A stretch of 8,624 nucleotides of DNA from contig OMIJ01000129.1 in NCBI GenBank assembly GCA_900299065.1, positions 1 through 8,624 on the forward strand, written 5' to 3'. The notes beneath the pieces were generated by a model. It searched no databases. It saw nothing but the letters and a program-made list of their open reading frames with translations, and was not told the DNA's origin. Positions within the stretch are counted from its first letter, which is position 1. Each line of letters starts with the position of its first letter. Both the position numbers and the translations under genes were made by a program. Below are positions 1 to 6,213 of the stretch, piece after piece. Origin of the DNA: Hyphomicrobiales bacterium. Lineage in GTDB: Bacteria > Pseudomonadota > Alphaproteobacteria > Rhizobiales > Beijerinckiaceae.

Positions 1-429
1 CCCCCGCGTCGTCGCGACCAGCCTGCCCCGAAATTTCCCCAGATGCGTTATCCCTGGGAGCGTACGGAAGCTGCCTTGCGCACACTCGCCGAACATAATG
101 GCCAGGATGCGGTCGAACTTGATTTCATCATCCCGGAAACAGGCGAAAGCTGCCTACCAGTCTTGGGCTTTACCGCCATGATGCTTCGCCCCGGCCAGAC
201 ATTACGCCCGCCCCTGCGCTCATCCAGCGCAGCCTTTCATGTCATCAAGGGCTCTGGCACCACATTAATCAATGGAACTGCTCATCACTGGACCAGAAAA
301 GATACATTCTCTGCACCCACTTTTGCGCGCATTGAGCACCACAATCCAGGCTCAGAACCCGCTTTTCTGATCCATATCCATGACAAGCCTCTGCAGGAAA
401 AGCTCGGCTATTATGAAGAGCGGGCCTGA
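1..429 (+). CDS. Gentisate 1,2-dioxygenase-like cupin protein, C-terminal part (5' end outside window)
   Basis: The frame is open from base 1 to the TGA at 427-429, giving 142 visible residues. The ATG at 43 is therefore most likely internal, and the gene begins before the window. The visible part looks like the C-terminal cupin of the gentisate 1,2-dioxygenase / 1-hydroxy-2-naphthoate dioxygenase family: an RYPW segment just after the linker, a glycine-rich strand containing HVIKGSG, then a strand pair ending in a HIHDKPL segment and a short YYEE tail. Family members use Fe(II) and O2 to open the ring of gentisate, an intermediate of salicylate and 3-hydroxybenzoate breakdown, in the cytoplasm. 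In characterised members the iron usually sits in the N-terminal cupin, so the metal site cannot be judged here. Other bicupin dioxygenases remain possible. No link to the dehydrogenase cluster downstream is shown beyond proximity. Confidence 0.72.
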   Translation, partial: PPRRRDQPAPKFPQMRYPWERTEAALRTLAEHNGQDAVELDFIIPETGESCLPVLGFTAMMLRPGQTLRPPLRSSSAAFHVIKGSGTTLINGTAHHWTRKDTFSAPTFARIEHHNPGSEPAFLIHIHDKPLQEKLGYYEERA

Positions 430-555
430 AAAGAACCGCTGGCAGACGCCAGGAACATGCTGCACTGCAAAAATACGATAGGCTCATCGAAGCCCGTCAC
501 CCCTTTAAAAGCCCAAGGCGTCCCCTAAATAGCGCCCGAGCCAGTCAAAGTGCCT

Positions 556-580
556 GAGCCGGCGGGAAACCCTCCGGCTC
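556..580 (+). repeat. GC-rich hairpin in the gap after the cupin gene
   Basis: GAGCCGG (556-562) pairs perfectly with CCGGCTC (574-580). An inner GGG/CCC (564-566 with 570-572) extends the stem around one mismatch and leaves an AAA loop. There is no T tract after it, so it is not a standard intrinsic terminator. It could still end the upstream transcript in a Rho-assisted way or protect its 3' end. The rest of the 430-685 gap holds no gene and no promoter I would defend; two overlapping TTGACT hexamers (619-629) lack a matching -10. Confidence 0.45.
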
Positions 581-672
581 CTGGGCCAGCAAAGCAAGTG
601 TGTGACGTGCTTGGCTGATTGACTTGACTGAGTGTTTATGGAACCGTCCGTACCATTGAGGCCCGCAAGGCC

Positions 673-680
673 GAGGGAGA
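673..680 (+). promoter_or_regulatory. Ribosome binding site that fixes the start of the membrane protein gene
   Basis: GAGGGAGA ends 5 nt before an in-frame GTG at 686. The upstream in-frame candidates at 632 (GTG) and 638 (ATG) have no purine-rich site in front of them, so 686 is preferred. Confidence 0.65.
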
Positions 681-685
681 GTAAA

Positions 686-1225
686 GTGGCAAGACTTTCG
701 AGTTCAGATTTGGCAAAAATCCCTGGCTATGTTCTGCGTCCAGAGGACAAGGAATCGATCATTTCGATTGAGAGCATGCCCAATGTGCTCAGGACTTGTT
801 ATCTGATCATTGCGGCAAATAGCATTTGGCTACTGATCCCCACGATTGGCCTCTTATCAGGCAATAATATCGTCATGGTGTCAGAAGCCCTCGTGGTCGC
901 AGGTGCCTGCTTGTTTCTCAGCAATAATTATCTGGGAAAACGCTGGTATTATGGTCAAGACGAGGCCAAGGGCACGATGTATGAATCGCATTTTGACACC
1001 ATCGACAATATTGGCTTCAGAACTTTCTTTGTCAGCATGATCGGTGGTCTGATTTTCTTGATCACTGCAGTCTTTGCAGCCAATCTTTTCAAATCATTAG
1101 GGCCAACTCTGGTGATTGTGCTGAATGCGGTGCTGTCTCTGGTTCTGATTGTTCAGGCAGGCTGGATCCTCAAAGAGGTTCGCTCCGGCATGACCAAACT
1201 GGCGCAACAACAGCCAACGCACTGA
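686..1225 (+). CDS. Uncharacterised membrane protein with about four transmembrane segments
   Basis: I do not recognise a characterised family. The product is 179 residues from the GTG at 686, chosen for its strong Shine-Dalgarno site. About 35 polar residues (including RPEDKESI) come first. Hydrophobic stretches follow near residues 38-58, 62-82, 111-135 and 138-162, then a short charged tail ending in QQQPTH. Between segments two and three lies a hydrophilic loop with KRWYYGQDEAKG and ESHFDTIDNIGFRTFF. The His/Phe-Arg-Thr-Phe pattern is faintly like small four-helix DUF4870/Tic20-type proteins, but that is only an impression. No signal peptide or catalytic motif is visible. The gene has gaps on both sides and its own terminator, so it is probably monocistronic and not part of the dehydrogenase cluster. 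The reading frame is likely real given its RBS, hydrophobic pattern and terminator placement. Confidence 0.75.
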   Translation: MARLSSSDLAKIPGYVLRPEDKESIISIESMPNVLRTCYLIIAANSIWLLIPTIGLLSGNNIVMVSEALVVAGACLFLSNNYLGKRWYYGQDEAKGTMYESHFDTIDNIGFRTFFVSMIGGLIFLITAVFAANLFKSLGPTLVIVLNAVLSLVLIVQAGWILKEVRSGMTKLAQQQPTH

Positions 1226-1247
1226 ACGCAGTCATTCTCGATCTCTG

Positions 1248-1277
1248 AACGGCGGCCTCGGGCCGCCGTTTTCTTTT
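1248..1277 (+). terminator. Rho-independent terminator after the membrane protein gene
   Basis: AACGGCGGCC (1248-1257) and GGCCGCCGTT (1261-1270) form a perfect 10-bp stem with a TCG loop. The right arm runs into TTTTCTTTT (1269-1277). It lies 22 nt after the stop codon at 1223-1225. This is the strongest terminator in the window and separates the upstream gene from the dehydrogenase cluster. Confidence 0.92.
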
Positions 1278-1502
1278 GGGCCAGAAAGCAACAATCTCTA
1301 TCAGATCAATCAAGAATGAATCATGGCTGAGCAGAGCCGCAATAACTTTGAAAGGGATGAAGCCCCGCATTCAGTTCATGCCGACTTCAGAGGCATTTTT
1401 CAAAAAATTTCAGCCAACAACCAAGCTGCCCAGCTATAGACAAAAGGTCGTAGCCAAGATAGTTTGCAGCGTGGATTGCAAGGAAACGCAAGCAACACAA
1501 AA

Positions 1503-1520
1503 GACTGACAAAAATCAGTC
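1503..1520 (+). repeat. Inverted repeat just upstream of the dehydrogenase RBS
   Basis: GACTGA (1503-1508) and TCAGTC (1515-1520) are a perfect 6-bp inverted repeat around CAAAAA, ending 8 nt before the GAGGG ribosome site. It could be an operator half-site pair or a small leader hairpin that modulates translation. A related GACTG/CAGTC motif recurs upstream of the ABC genes and the cytochrome gene. Confidence 0.4.
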
Positions 1521-1528
1521 AAAACCAT

Positions 1529-1533
1529 GAGGG
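1529..1533 (+). promoter_or_regulatory. Ribosome binding site that fixes the dehydrogenase start
   Basis: GAGGG lies 5 nt before the ATG at 1539 and overlaps the alternative ATG at 1527. The 1527 start has no purine-rich site upstream and would put four extra residues before a normal signal peptide. Confidence 0.7.
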
Positions 1534-1538
1534 CATCT

Positions 1539-3299
1539 ATGAACATTCAATCGCTATTACGATCGACTGTGCTTGGTACGACGCTATTGGCGCTCGTCGC
1601 TGGAACTGCAATGGCGCAAACTCCCGCAGCCAATCAGCTGAGCAAGCTCACTCCGGTTACCGACGATATGCTAAAAAATCCGCCGGACAGCGACTGGCTG
1701 ATGTGGCGCCGCACCTACAATGGCTGGGGCTATAGCCCGCTGGCCCAGATCAACAAAGACAATGTCAAGGATATGCAGCTGCTGTGGTCCTGGGGCCTTA
1801 CACCCGGTGGCACCACGCAGGAAACACCGCTCGTCCATGACGGGGTGATGTATGTGCAGAATTCAACACATCTGATTCAGGCTCTCGATGCCTCGACAGG
1901 TGAATTGCTCTGGCAATATCAACATCGCCTTCCCGATGGCGTCTCCCCCAACGGTCAGCGCACCAAAGCACTCTATGGCGATAATCTGATTGTTGCCACG
2001 CGTGATGCACATATCTTGGCCATCAATGCCAAGACGGGCAAATTGGTCTGGGATCAACAGGTCGCTGATTACAAAAAAGGCTGGGCCTATTCGACAGGTC
2101 CGATTGTCGCCAATGGTGTGATCGTGCAAGGCATGACCAGCTGCGGTAATGCCCAGCCTGGCGGATGCTTCTTCACCGGCCATGACCCCAAGACTGGTAA
2201 AGAACTCTGGCGCATTAACACCATTGCGCGCGGCGATACGCCCGAGGGCAATAGCTGGAATGGCGTTCCCGTCGAATCACGTTATGGCGCTTCTGCTTGG
2301 ATCGCAGGCTCTTATGATCCTGACCAGAACCTCATCTTCGCAGGTGTCGGCCAACCCTATCCATGGCCAGCTGTGATCAATGGACTTCTGCCCAAGAACC
2401 CTGATCCAAAATACACCAATAACGCTCTCTACACAGACTCCACCCTTGCCATTGATCCTAAGACCGGCAAGCTGGTCTGGCATCATCAATATCTTTCTAA
2501 TGACACGCTTGATCTCGACTATGTCTATGAGCGCCTTCTGATTGACCTGCCGGTCAATGGCCAGACCCGCAAGACAGTTGTGACCAGCGGCAAGCTGGGT
2601 ATTGTTGAGGCGATTGATCGCGTGAATGGTGAATGGCTCTGGGGCAAGGAAACCGTGCCGCAGAACGTTGTCTCTGCCATCGATCCCAAGACAGGTGCCA
2701 AGACAATCAATCCTGCTGTCATCCCGCAGATTGGTCAGACAACATTCAACTGCCCGGCAGATCCCGGCGGTCGTGCTTGGCAGGCCACGTCCTACAGCCC
2801 GAAGACACGTATGCTCTACATGCCGACGGCTGAATATTGCTCCAACACCGTGCTGAACCCGCTCGATCAGGGTCAGGTTTATACGGGTGGTGGTCTGGCT
2901 ACCTATAATCGCGTGCCTGTGCCCAATGGCGATGGCAAGATTGGTCAGGTTCGCGCTGTCAATCTCGACAACCGCACAGATGTGTGGATGTATCGCCAAT
3001 ATGCGCCGATAACGACATCCACTCTGCCCACAGGTGGCGGCTTGGTGTTCGTTGGCACATTGGACCGCAAGCTTTTCGCATTTGATGACACAACAGGCAA
3101 AATGCTTTGGCAGAGTCCGTCCTTCACAAACTCGATCGAATCCTTCCCGATCACTTATTCCTCGGGTGGAAAGCAATATGTGGCAGTTGTCACAAACTGG
3201 TCCTCAGGTCTTGGCCGCTTGAAGCTGCTCACGCCCGATATTGCTCTGCCTGCACATAACCCTCACGAGGTTTATGTGTTCGGTCTGCCCAATAAGTAA
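1539..3299 (+). CDS. PQQ-dependent (quinoprotein) alcohol dehydrogenase, atypical methanol/ethanol-type, periplasmic
   Basis: 586 residues from the ATG at 1539, normal for a single-domain quinoprotein dehydrogenase. Residues 1-26 are a Sec signal peptide ending AMA|Q. The rest is an eight-bladed propeller: Trp-docking repeats of the type D-x-x-TG-x-x-x-W recur near residues 117-125, 163-171, 216-224, 306-314 and the C-terminus. Conserved sites include Glu95 in QETPLV (PQQ contact), Trp240 (PQQ stacking), the expected catalytic Asp325 and Lys352. Three points are odd. The vicinal Cys-Cys of MDH/EDH is absent (SPNGQRTKA at 136-144), although Cys202 and Cys210 occur elsewhere. The metal-ligand Asn is Gln272 in GVGQPYPW. 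Asp327 sits two residues after Asp325 (LDLDY), the position of the extra lanthanide ligand in XoxF and PedH. There is no CxxCH, so it is a quinoprotein, not a quinohaemoprotein, and needs an external cytochrome, such as the one at 7162. The substrate is not readable. Confidence 0.9.
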   Translation: MNIQSLLRSTVLGTTLLALVAGTAMAQTPAANQLSKLTPVTDDMLKNPPDSDWLMWRRTYNGWGYSPLAQINKDNVKDMQLLWSWGLTPGGTTQETPLVHDGVMYVQNSTHLIQALDASTGELLWQYQHRLPDGVSPNGQRTKALYGDNLIVATRDAHILAINAKTGKLVWDQQVADYKKGWAYSTGPIVANGVIVQGMTSCGNAQPGGCFFTGHDPKTGKELWRINTIARGDTPEGNSWNGVPVESRYGASAWIAGSYDPDQNLIFAGVGQPYPWPAVINGLLPKNPDPKYTNNALYTDSTLAIDPKTGKLVWHHQYLSNDTLDLDYVYERLLIDLPVNGQTRKTVVTSGKLGIVEAIDRVNGEWLWGKETVPQNVVSAIDPKTGAKTINPAVIPQIGQTTFNCPADPGGRAWQATSYSPKTRMLYMPTAEYCSNTVLNPLDQGQVYTGGGLATYNRVPVPNGDGKIGQVRAVNLDNRTDVWMYRQYAPITTSTLPTGGGLVFVGTLDRKLFAFDDTTGKMLWQSPSFTNSIESFPITYSSGGKQYVAVVTNWSSGLGRLKLLTPDIALPAHNPHEVYVFGLPNK

Positions 3300-3321
3300 G
3301 ACCTAGTTATTGGATCTACCG

Positions 3322-3360
3322 CATCGGGACGAATCGGAAAATCTCCGGTTCGTCCCGATG
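3322..3360 (+). repeat. Long perfect hairpin after the dehydrogenase stop codon
   Basis: CATCGGGACGAA (3322-3333) is the exact reverse complement of TTCGTCCCGATG (3349-3360). The stem continues through one G-U pair, three GC pairs and one A-U pair (3334-3338 with 3344-3348), giving about 17 bp and a 5-nt loop. It begins 22 nt after the dehydrogenase stop and has no T tract. It more likely stabilises the dehydrogenase mRNA 3' end or lowers read-through into the next gene than acts as a clean terminator. Its presence argues that the binding-protein gene starts downstream of it. Confidence 0.75.
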
Positions 3361-3391
3361 TCGCAAATAGCCTGCCATGAGGTCGACGAAC

Positions 3392-3395
3392 GAGG
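3392..3395 (+). promoter_or_regulatory. Ribosome binding site supporting a TTG start at 3403
   Basis: GAGG lies 7 nt before an in-frame TTG at 3403. The alternatives are worse: TTG 3310 would put the long hairpin inside the coding region, and ATG 3358 is buried in the hairpin's right arm with no purine site. Starting at 3403 also gives a normal signal peptide. Confidence 0.55.
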
Positions 3396-3402
3396 TTTAA
3401 TC

Positions 3403-4281
3403 TTGCCCGCCACCCGTTCACTCCGCGACGTCACAATCTGGAAACAGAGCGTTTGTCTCTTCGCGACCTTCATTCTGATGTTGGCATTTAGCTCTGAGGT
3501 TTTCGCGCAAGCAGAACCCGAATTTTACAATGATCAACCCTATGCGCCCAATGAATGGAATATTGGCAGACGCATGGATCAATCTGAATTTCGCTATTGC
3601 ATTGATCAGCGCGATCCCTCTTGGGAACAGGATGGCGCCATTGCCGACGCCCTAGCGCAAGGTCTGTTGTTACAACCGCAACGTTATGTCATCCCAAGTG
3701 AAATAGAGGCGGAAGATCTCACCAAGATTTATGCAATCTTGCTCGAGAAATGCGATATCATCATGGGCTTTAAGCTCATCCCCAGCGGCTATCCTGCCTG
3801 GCTCACAGCTACGCGAGCTTACAAGGAAATTGGTTATTCCTTTATAACGCAAAGGACGGACATTAAATCTCTAGCTGAACTCCCCCCCTTGCGCGCCATA
3901 GCTGCCACAGGAGGCACGACGGCACATATCCGGCTCGTCTCCTATAATCTGTCACAACCTGTAGACAAACGCTGGCTGGTCTATCCCTATGGGGGCGATC
4001 AACTTGCTTTGTCAGCAGTTCTCAACAAGACCGCGGATCTGGCTCTGGTCTGGGAATCCAGTTTTTTGACCCTGCAACAGAAAGATCCCGCCTATAGCGA
4101 TTTTCGCATCATTTCTTCAGCGCCCCTCCCTCCAACTCTATTGGGAGTGGGAGGTGTTATCCTCAAGCAGAACACCTTCTTACGCTCAGCGGTTGACCAG
4201 GCGATTACCGCACTGTCAAATGACGGAACGATCAAAGCCATTCTGAACAAAACCAAATCGGCAGCTGCAGGCAAACCCTGA
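3403..4281 (+). CDS. Quinoprotein dehydrogenase-associated type-2 substrate-binding-like protein (MxaJ/XoxJ-like)
   Basis: 292 residues if translation starts at TTG 3403; ATG 3358 is the alternative. The N-terminus is a signal peptide with a basic start, a hydrophobic core around VCLFATFILMLAF and a VFA|QAE cleavage site. The mature part follows the two-lobe periplasmic binding (SBP_bac_3) pattern: a first strand with FRYCIDQRDP, an acidic helix (DGAIADALA), a strand with EKCDIIMGF, a crossover segment with AATGGTTAHI, and a C-terminal helix ending in SNDGTIKAIL. Cys66 and Cys117 (counted from TTG) occupy positions that are also cysteine in the quinoprotein-associated family and in the second binding-like gene here, suggesting a disulfide. 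Family members sit beside PQQ dehydrogenases; MxaJ/XoxJ are thought to help mature or activate the enzyme rather than import a solute. It lies about 100 nt after the dehydrogenase, past the hairpin. A true ligand is unknown. Confidence 0.78.
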   Translation: MPATRSLRDVTIWKQSVCLFATFILMLAFSSEVFAQAEPEFYNDQPYAPNEWNIGRRMDQSEFRYCIDQRDPSWEQDGAIADALAQGLLLQPQRYVIPSEIEAEDLTKIYAILLEKCDIIMGFKLIPSGYPAWLTATRAYKEIGYSFITQRTDIKSLAELPPLRAIAATGGTTAHIRLVSYNLSQPVDKRWLVYPYGGDQLALSAVLNKTADLALVWESSFLTLQQKDPAYSDFRIISSAPLPPTLLGVGGVILKQNTFLRSAVDQAITALSNDGTIKAILNKTKSAAAGKP

Positions 4282-4312
4282 TGCTGTTCACTGGAGGACT
4301 TGCCGCAAGTAA

Positions 4313-4325
4313 AGTCAGACTGACT
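4313..4325 (+). repeat. Perfect 13-nt palindrome upstream of the ABC genes
   Basis: AGTCAG-A-CTGACT is a perfect inverted repeat about a single central base, in the 72-nt gap before the ABC ATPase and 15 nt upstream of its Shine-Dalgarno site. It is too short to be a stable RNA hairpin because the loop is too tight, so a protein-binding site is more likely than an RNA structure. No convincing promoter is visible in this gap, so the ABC genes may be co-transcribed with the gene before them. Confidence 0.4.
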
Positions 4326-4353
4326 CAAGAATTGCGGCTCGGGAGGATAAATT

Positions 4354-5340
4354 GTGACTAGTGCTAACCTCGCCCTGCGCATTGCCAATGTCACCAAACG
4401 CTATGGGCGGACTTTGGCGCTCGACGGCGTGAGTTTTGATGTTCCGCGCAATACAATGTTTGCTTTGCTAGGACCCAATGGTGCGGGCAAGACAACATTG
4501 ATGCATATTCTGAGCACCATTCTGGCACCCGATTCTGGCACAGCTGAAATTGCGGGCTTTGATGTTTTGCGCGATCCTCTGGAGGCCCGCAGCCGTCTTG
4601 GCATTGTCTTCCAGGAACCCAGCCTCGATGATCGCCTAACAGTGCGTGAAAATCTCAATATACATGGTCTCGTCTTTGGTGTTCCCCAACCCCTGCGGCG
4701 TCAGCGCATTGATGAAATGCTTCAACTCGTCGAGCTGACGGATTGGGCCGACAAACCGGCCCGCACGCTTTCCGCGGGCATGAAACGGCGCGTCGAAATT
4801 GCCCGCGCTCTCATACATGATTCCGAAATCATGCTGCTCGATGAGCCCACAGCCGGACTTGATGCGCAAAGCCGCTCCCGCATGTGGGAATATGTGCGTC
4901 GTCTGCAAAGCGAACGCCAACTCACTCTGCTTGTAACGACCCATTACATTGAAGAGGTCGAAAATTGCGACCGCGTTTGCATCATTGATCATGGCAAAGT
5001 GCTCGCCATTGATTCACCCGATGCCCTTCGCCATCAACAGGGCGAGCAAATCCTTATTTTCACCCCACGCACCCAAAGTGATCGCAGCGCTATACTGGCC
5101 AGCTTTTCGGATCGCCTAGTGCGTGATGACAGTTCGGGCATTGCGCTGAAAGCCGATGATCGATTTATTGAAAGTTTTCTTGATCAATTCGGCAATCGTG
5201 TGCGCGCCCTTTCAACACAAGTCCCTTCTCTTGAGACAGCCTTTTTGTCTCTGACGGGACGCGAATTGCGCGACAAGGATGCAGATGCCAGAGAAGTCAC
5301 TCTGGCCTTTGGTAAACGCGGCGGGGAGCATACAAGATGA
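4354..5340 (+). CDS. ABC-2 type exporter ATP-binding protein
   Basis: 328 residues from GTG 4354, preceded by GGGAGG (4341-4346) at 7-nt spacing. All nucleotide-binding motifs are present: Walker A GPNGAGKTT at 40-48, Q-loop Gln87, signature LSAGM at 139-143, Walker B MLLDE at 160-164, D-loop GLD at 168-170 and switch His197. LSAGM-K-RR instead of LSGGQ is usual in the DrrA/NodI/CcmA-like exporter ATPases. Residues from about 235 form an extra C-terminal domain of about 90 residues, as in DrrA-type proteins. It energises export, or flipping, of an unknown compound with the permease encoded next; the stop codon overlaps that gene's ATG by 4 nt (ATGA), implying translational coupling. Dehydrogenase clusters such as ped in Pseudomonas also carry an ABC-2 ATPase/permease pair, so a role tied to alcohol oxidation is an inference from context. 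Confidence 0.92.
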   Translation: MTSANLALRIANVTKRYGRTLALDGVSFDVPRNTMFALLGPNGAGKTTLMHILSTILAPDSGTAEIAGFDVLRDPLEARSRLGIVFQEPSLDDRLTVRENLNIHGLVFGVPQPLRRQRIDEMLQLVELTDWADKPARTLSAGMKRRVEIARALIHDSEIMLLDEPTAGLDAQSRSRMWEYVRRLQSERQLTLLVTTHYIEEVENCDRVCIIDHGKVLAIDSPDALRHQQGEQILIFTPRTQSDRSAILASFSDRLVRDDSSGIALKADDRFIESFLDQFGNRVRALSTQVPSLETAFLSLTGRELRDKDADAREVTLAFGKRGGEHTR

Positions 5341-6206
5341 GCCTTGATCAATCCGCACAGACCGAAACGCGCAAGACCAACCAGCCGCGCCGCCGTTCTT
5401 GGCTCTTGTTACAATTGGGCGGGCTTTATGGACTATGGCTGCGTGAAGTCATGCGCGCTGTACGTGATCGCGGCCAATTGATTGGTGGCGCCAGTCGTCC
5501 GATTCTCTGGGTGTTGATTTTAGGTATTGGTCTTAACCCCTATTTCCGCGGCGAGGTCTATGGTGAAGCCACCTTTGTTGTGCCTTTCACCTATTTGCAA
5601 TTCATCTTTCCCGGCGTTGTGGCGCTTAATGTGATGTTCACATCCGTACAATCTGCCGTCTCGGTGATCTGGGATCGTGAATTTGGTTTTCTGCGCGAAG
5701 TGCTCGTCTCGCCACTCTCGCGCACCACAATTCTATTAGGCAAGATTCTGGGCGGCAGTACTGTGGCGCTTTTGCATGGCTGTCTGGTGCTGGTGCTCGC
5801 CCGCTTTGCAGACATACCCCTGACCTCCGTTGATGTTCTCAAGGCGCTTGGCCTAATGGCCATTCTTTCTTTTGCCGTCACATCCTTGGGCGTTGTCATC
5901 GCCAATCGCATTCGTACCTTTGAAGGCTTTGGCGTGTTTTCCAATGCTGTGATCATGCCGCTCTATTTCACATCAAGCTCCATGTTCCCGCTTGATCCGG
6001 CGCTGTCGAAAGATCAAACCCGCGTCACTTATCCAGATTGGCTGGTCACTCTGGTCGAATATAATCCGCTCACTTATGCGGTGGACTCCCTGCGCGGAGC
6101 GCTAATCCATTACAATCAATTCGAGCCCTGGATGGGAATTGCCGTCATGATCGCTGCTGCGGCAATTCTCTTTTCAATCGCCCTCTACGATTTCCGTCGA
6201 GCGTGA
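5337..6206 (+). CDS. ABC-2 type transporter permease
   Basis: 289 residues. A basic cytoplasmic tail (KTNQPRRRSW) is followed by about six hydrophobic segments, near residues 52-68, 83-108, 136-162, 165-190, 197-217 and 262-283. The family signature region is clear: FPGVVALNVMFTS in the second membrane segment, then WDREFGFLREVLVSPLSR, the cytosolic loop that contacts the ATPase. A further typical feature is the LVEYNPLTYAVDSLRG segment before the last helix. It should form the inner-membrane channel with the ATPase encoded immediately upstream (4-nt overlap). The type is that of NodJ/DrrB and of the PedC-like alcohol-cluster permeases. ABC-2 permeases export or flip substrates and do not need a periplasmic binding protein, which makes the two flanking binding-like genes notable. 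The next gene begins 7 nt after the stop, so all three are one operon. Confidence 0.92.
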   Translation: MSLDQSAQTETRKTNQPRRRSWLLLQLGGLYGLWLREVMRAVRDRGQLIGGASRPILWVLILGIGLNPYFRGEVYGEATFVVPFTYLQFIFPGVVALNVMFTSVQSAVSVIWDREFGFLREVLVSPLSRTTILLGKILGGSTVALLHGCLVLVLARFADIPLTSVDVLKALGLMAILSFAVTSLGVVIANRIRTFEGFGVFSNAVIMPLYFTSSSMFPLDPALSKDQTRVTYPDWLVTLVEYNPLTYAVDSLRGALIHYNQFEPWMGIAVMIAAAAILFSIALYDFRRA

Positions 6207-6213
6207 GCCTGCA

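Larger units (their letters stand above)
1278..1538 (+). promoter_or_regulatory. Leader and presumed promoter region of the PQQ dehydrogenase gene
   Basis: About 260 bases without a convincing gene lie between the terminator and the dehydrogenase start. An open frame crosses it from TTG at 1276, but that start lies inside the terminator T tract, has no Shine-Dalgarno site and overlaps the next gene, so I read it as noncoding. An A/T-rich stretch occurs near 1395-1411. A TATAGA box (1435-1440) has no good -35 at normal spacing. TTGCA is directly repeated near 1463-1480. The dehydrogenase promoter must lie here if the terminator is efficient, but I cannot place it. Confidence 0.45.

Noticed and set aside
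601..660. TTGACT hexamers as a promoter for the membrane protein gene
   Set aside because: No -10-like hexamer occurs at 16-18 nt from either copy; the nearest (TACCAT, 651-656) is 21 nt away.
1408..1440. Possible promoter TTTCAG ... TATAGA before the dehydrogenase
   Set aside because: The spacing is 21 nt and the -35 match is poor, so it is not a credible sigma-70 promoter on its own.
1276..1530. Small + strand open frame of 84 codons in the gap before the dehydrogenase
   Set aside because: Its TTG start is in the T tract of the terminator, it lacks a ribosome site, it overlaps the next gene's signals, and its composition (Lys, Gln, Thr-rich) looks noncoding.
2277..3176. Long open frame on the - strand (about 300 codons) opposite the dehydrogenase gene
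   Set aside because: It lies wholly antisense to a clearly conserved propeller protein, has no Shine-Dalgarno site I can see, and its translation shows no known domain or sensible hydrophobic pattern. It is a by-product of codon bias on the other strand.
4092..4397. Open frame on the - strand across the end of the first binding-protein gene and the ABC start
   Set aside because: It overlaps two well-supported + strand genes and the intergenic palindrome, and no motif or start signal supports it.
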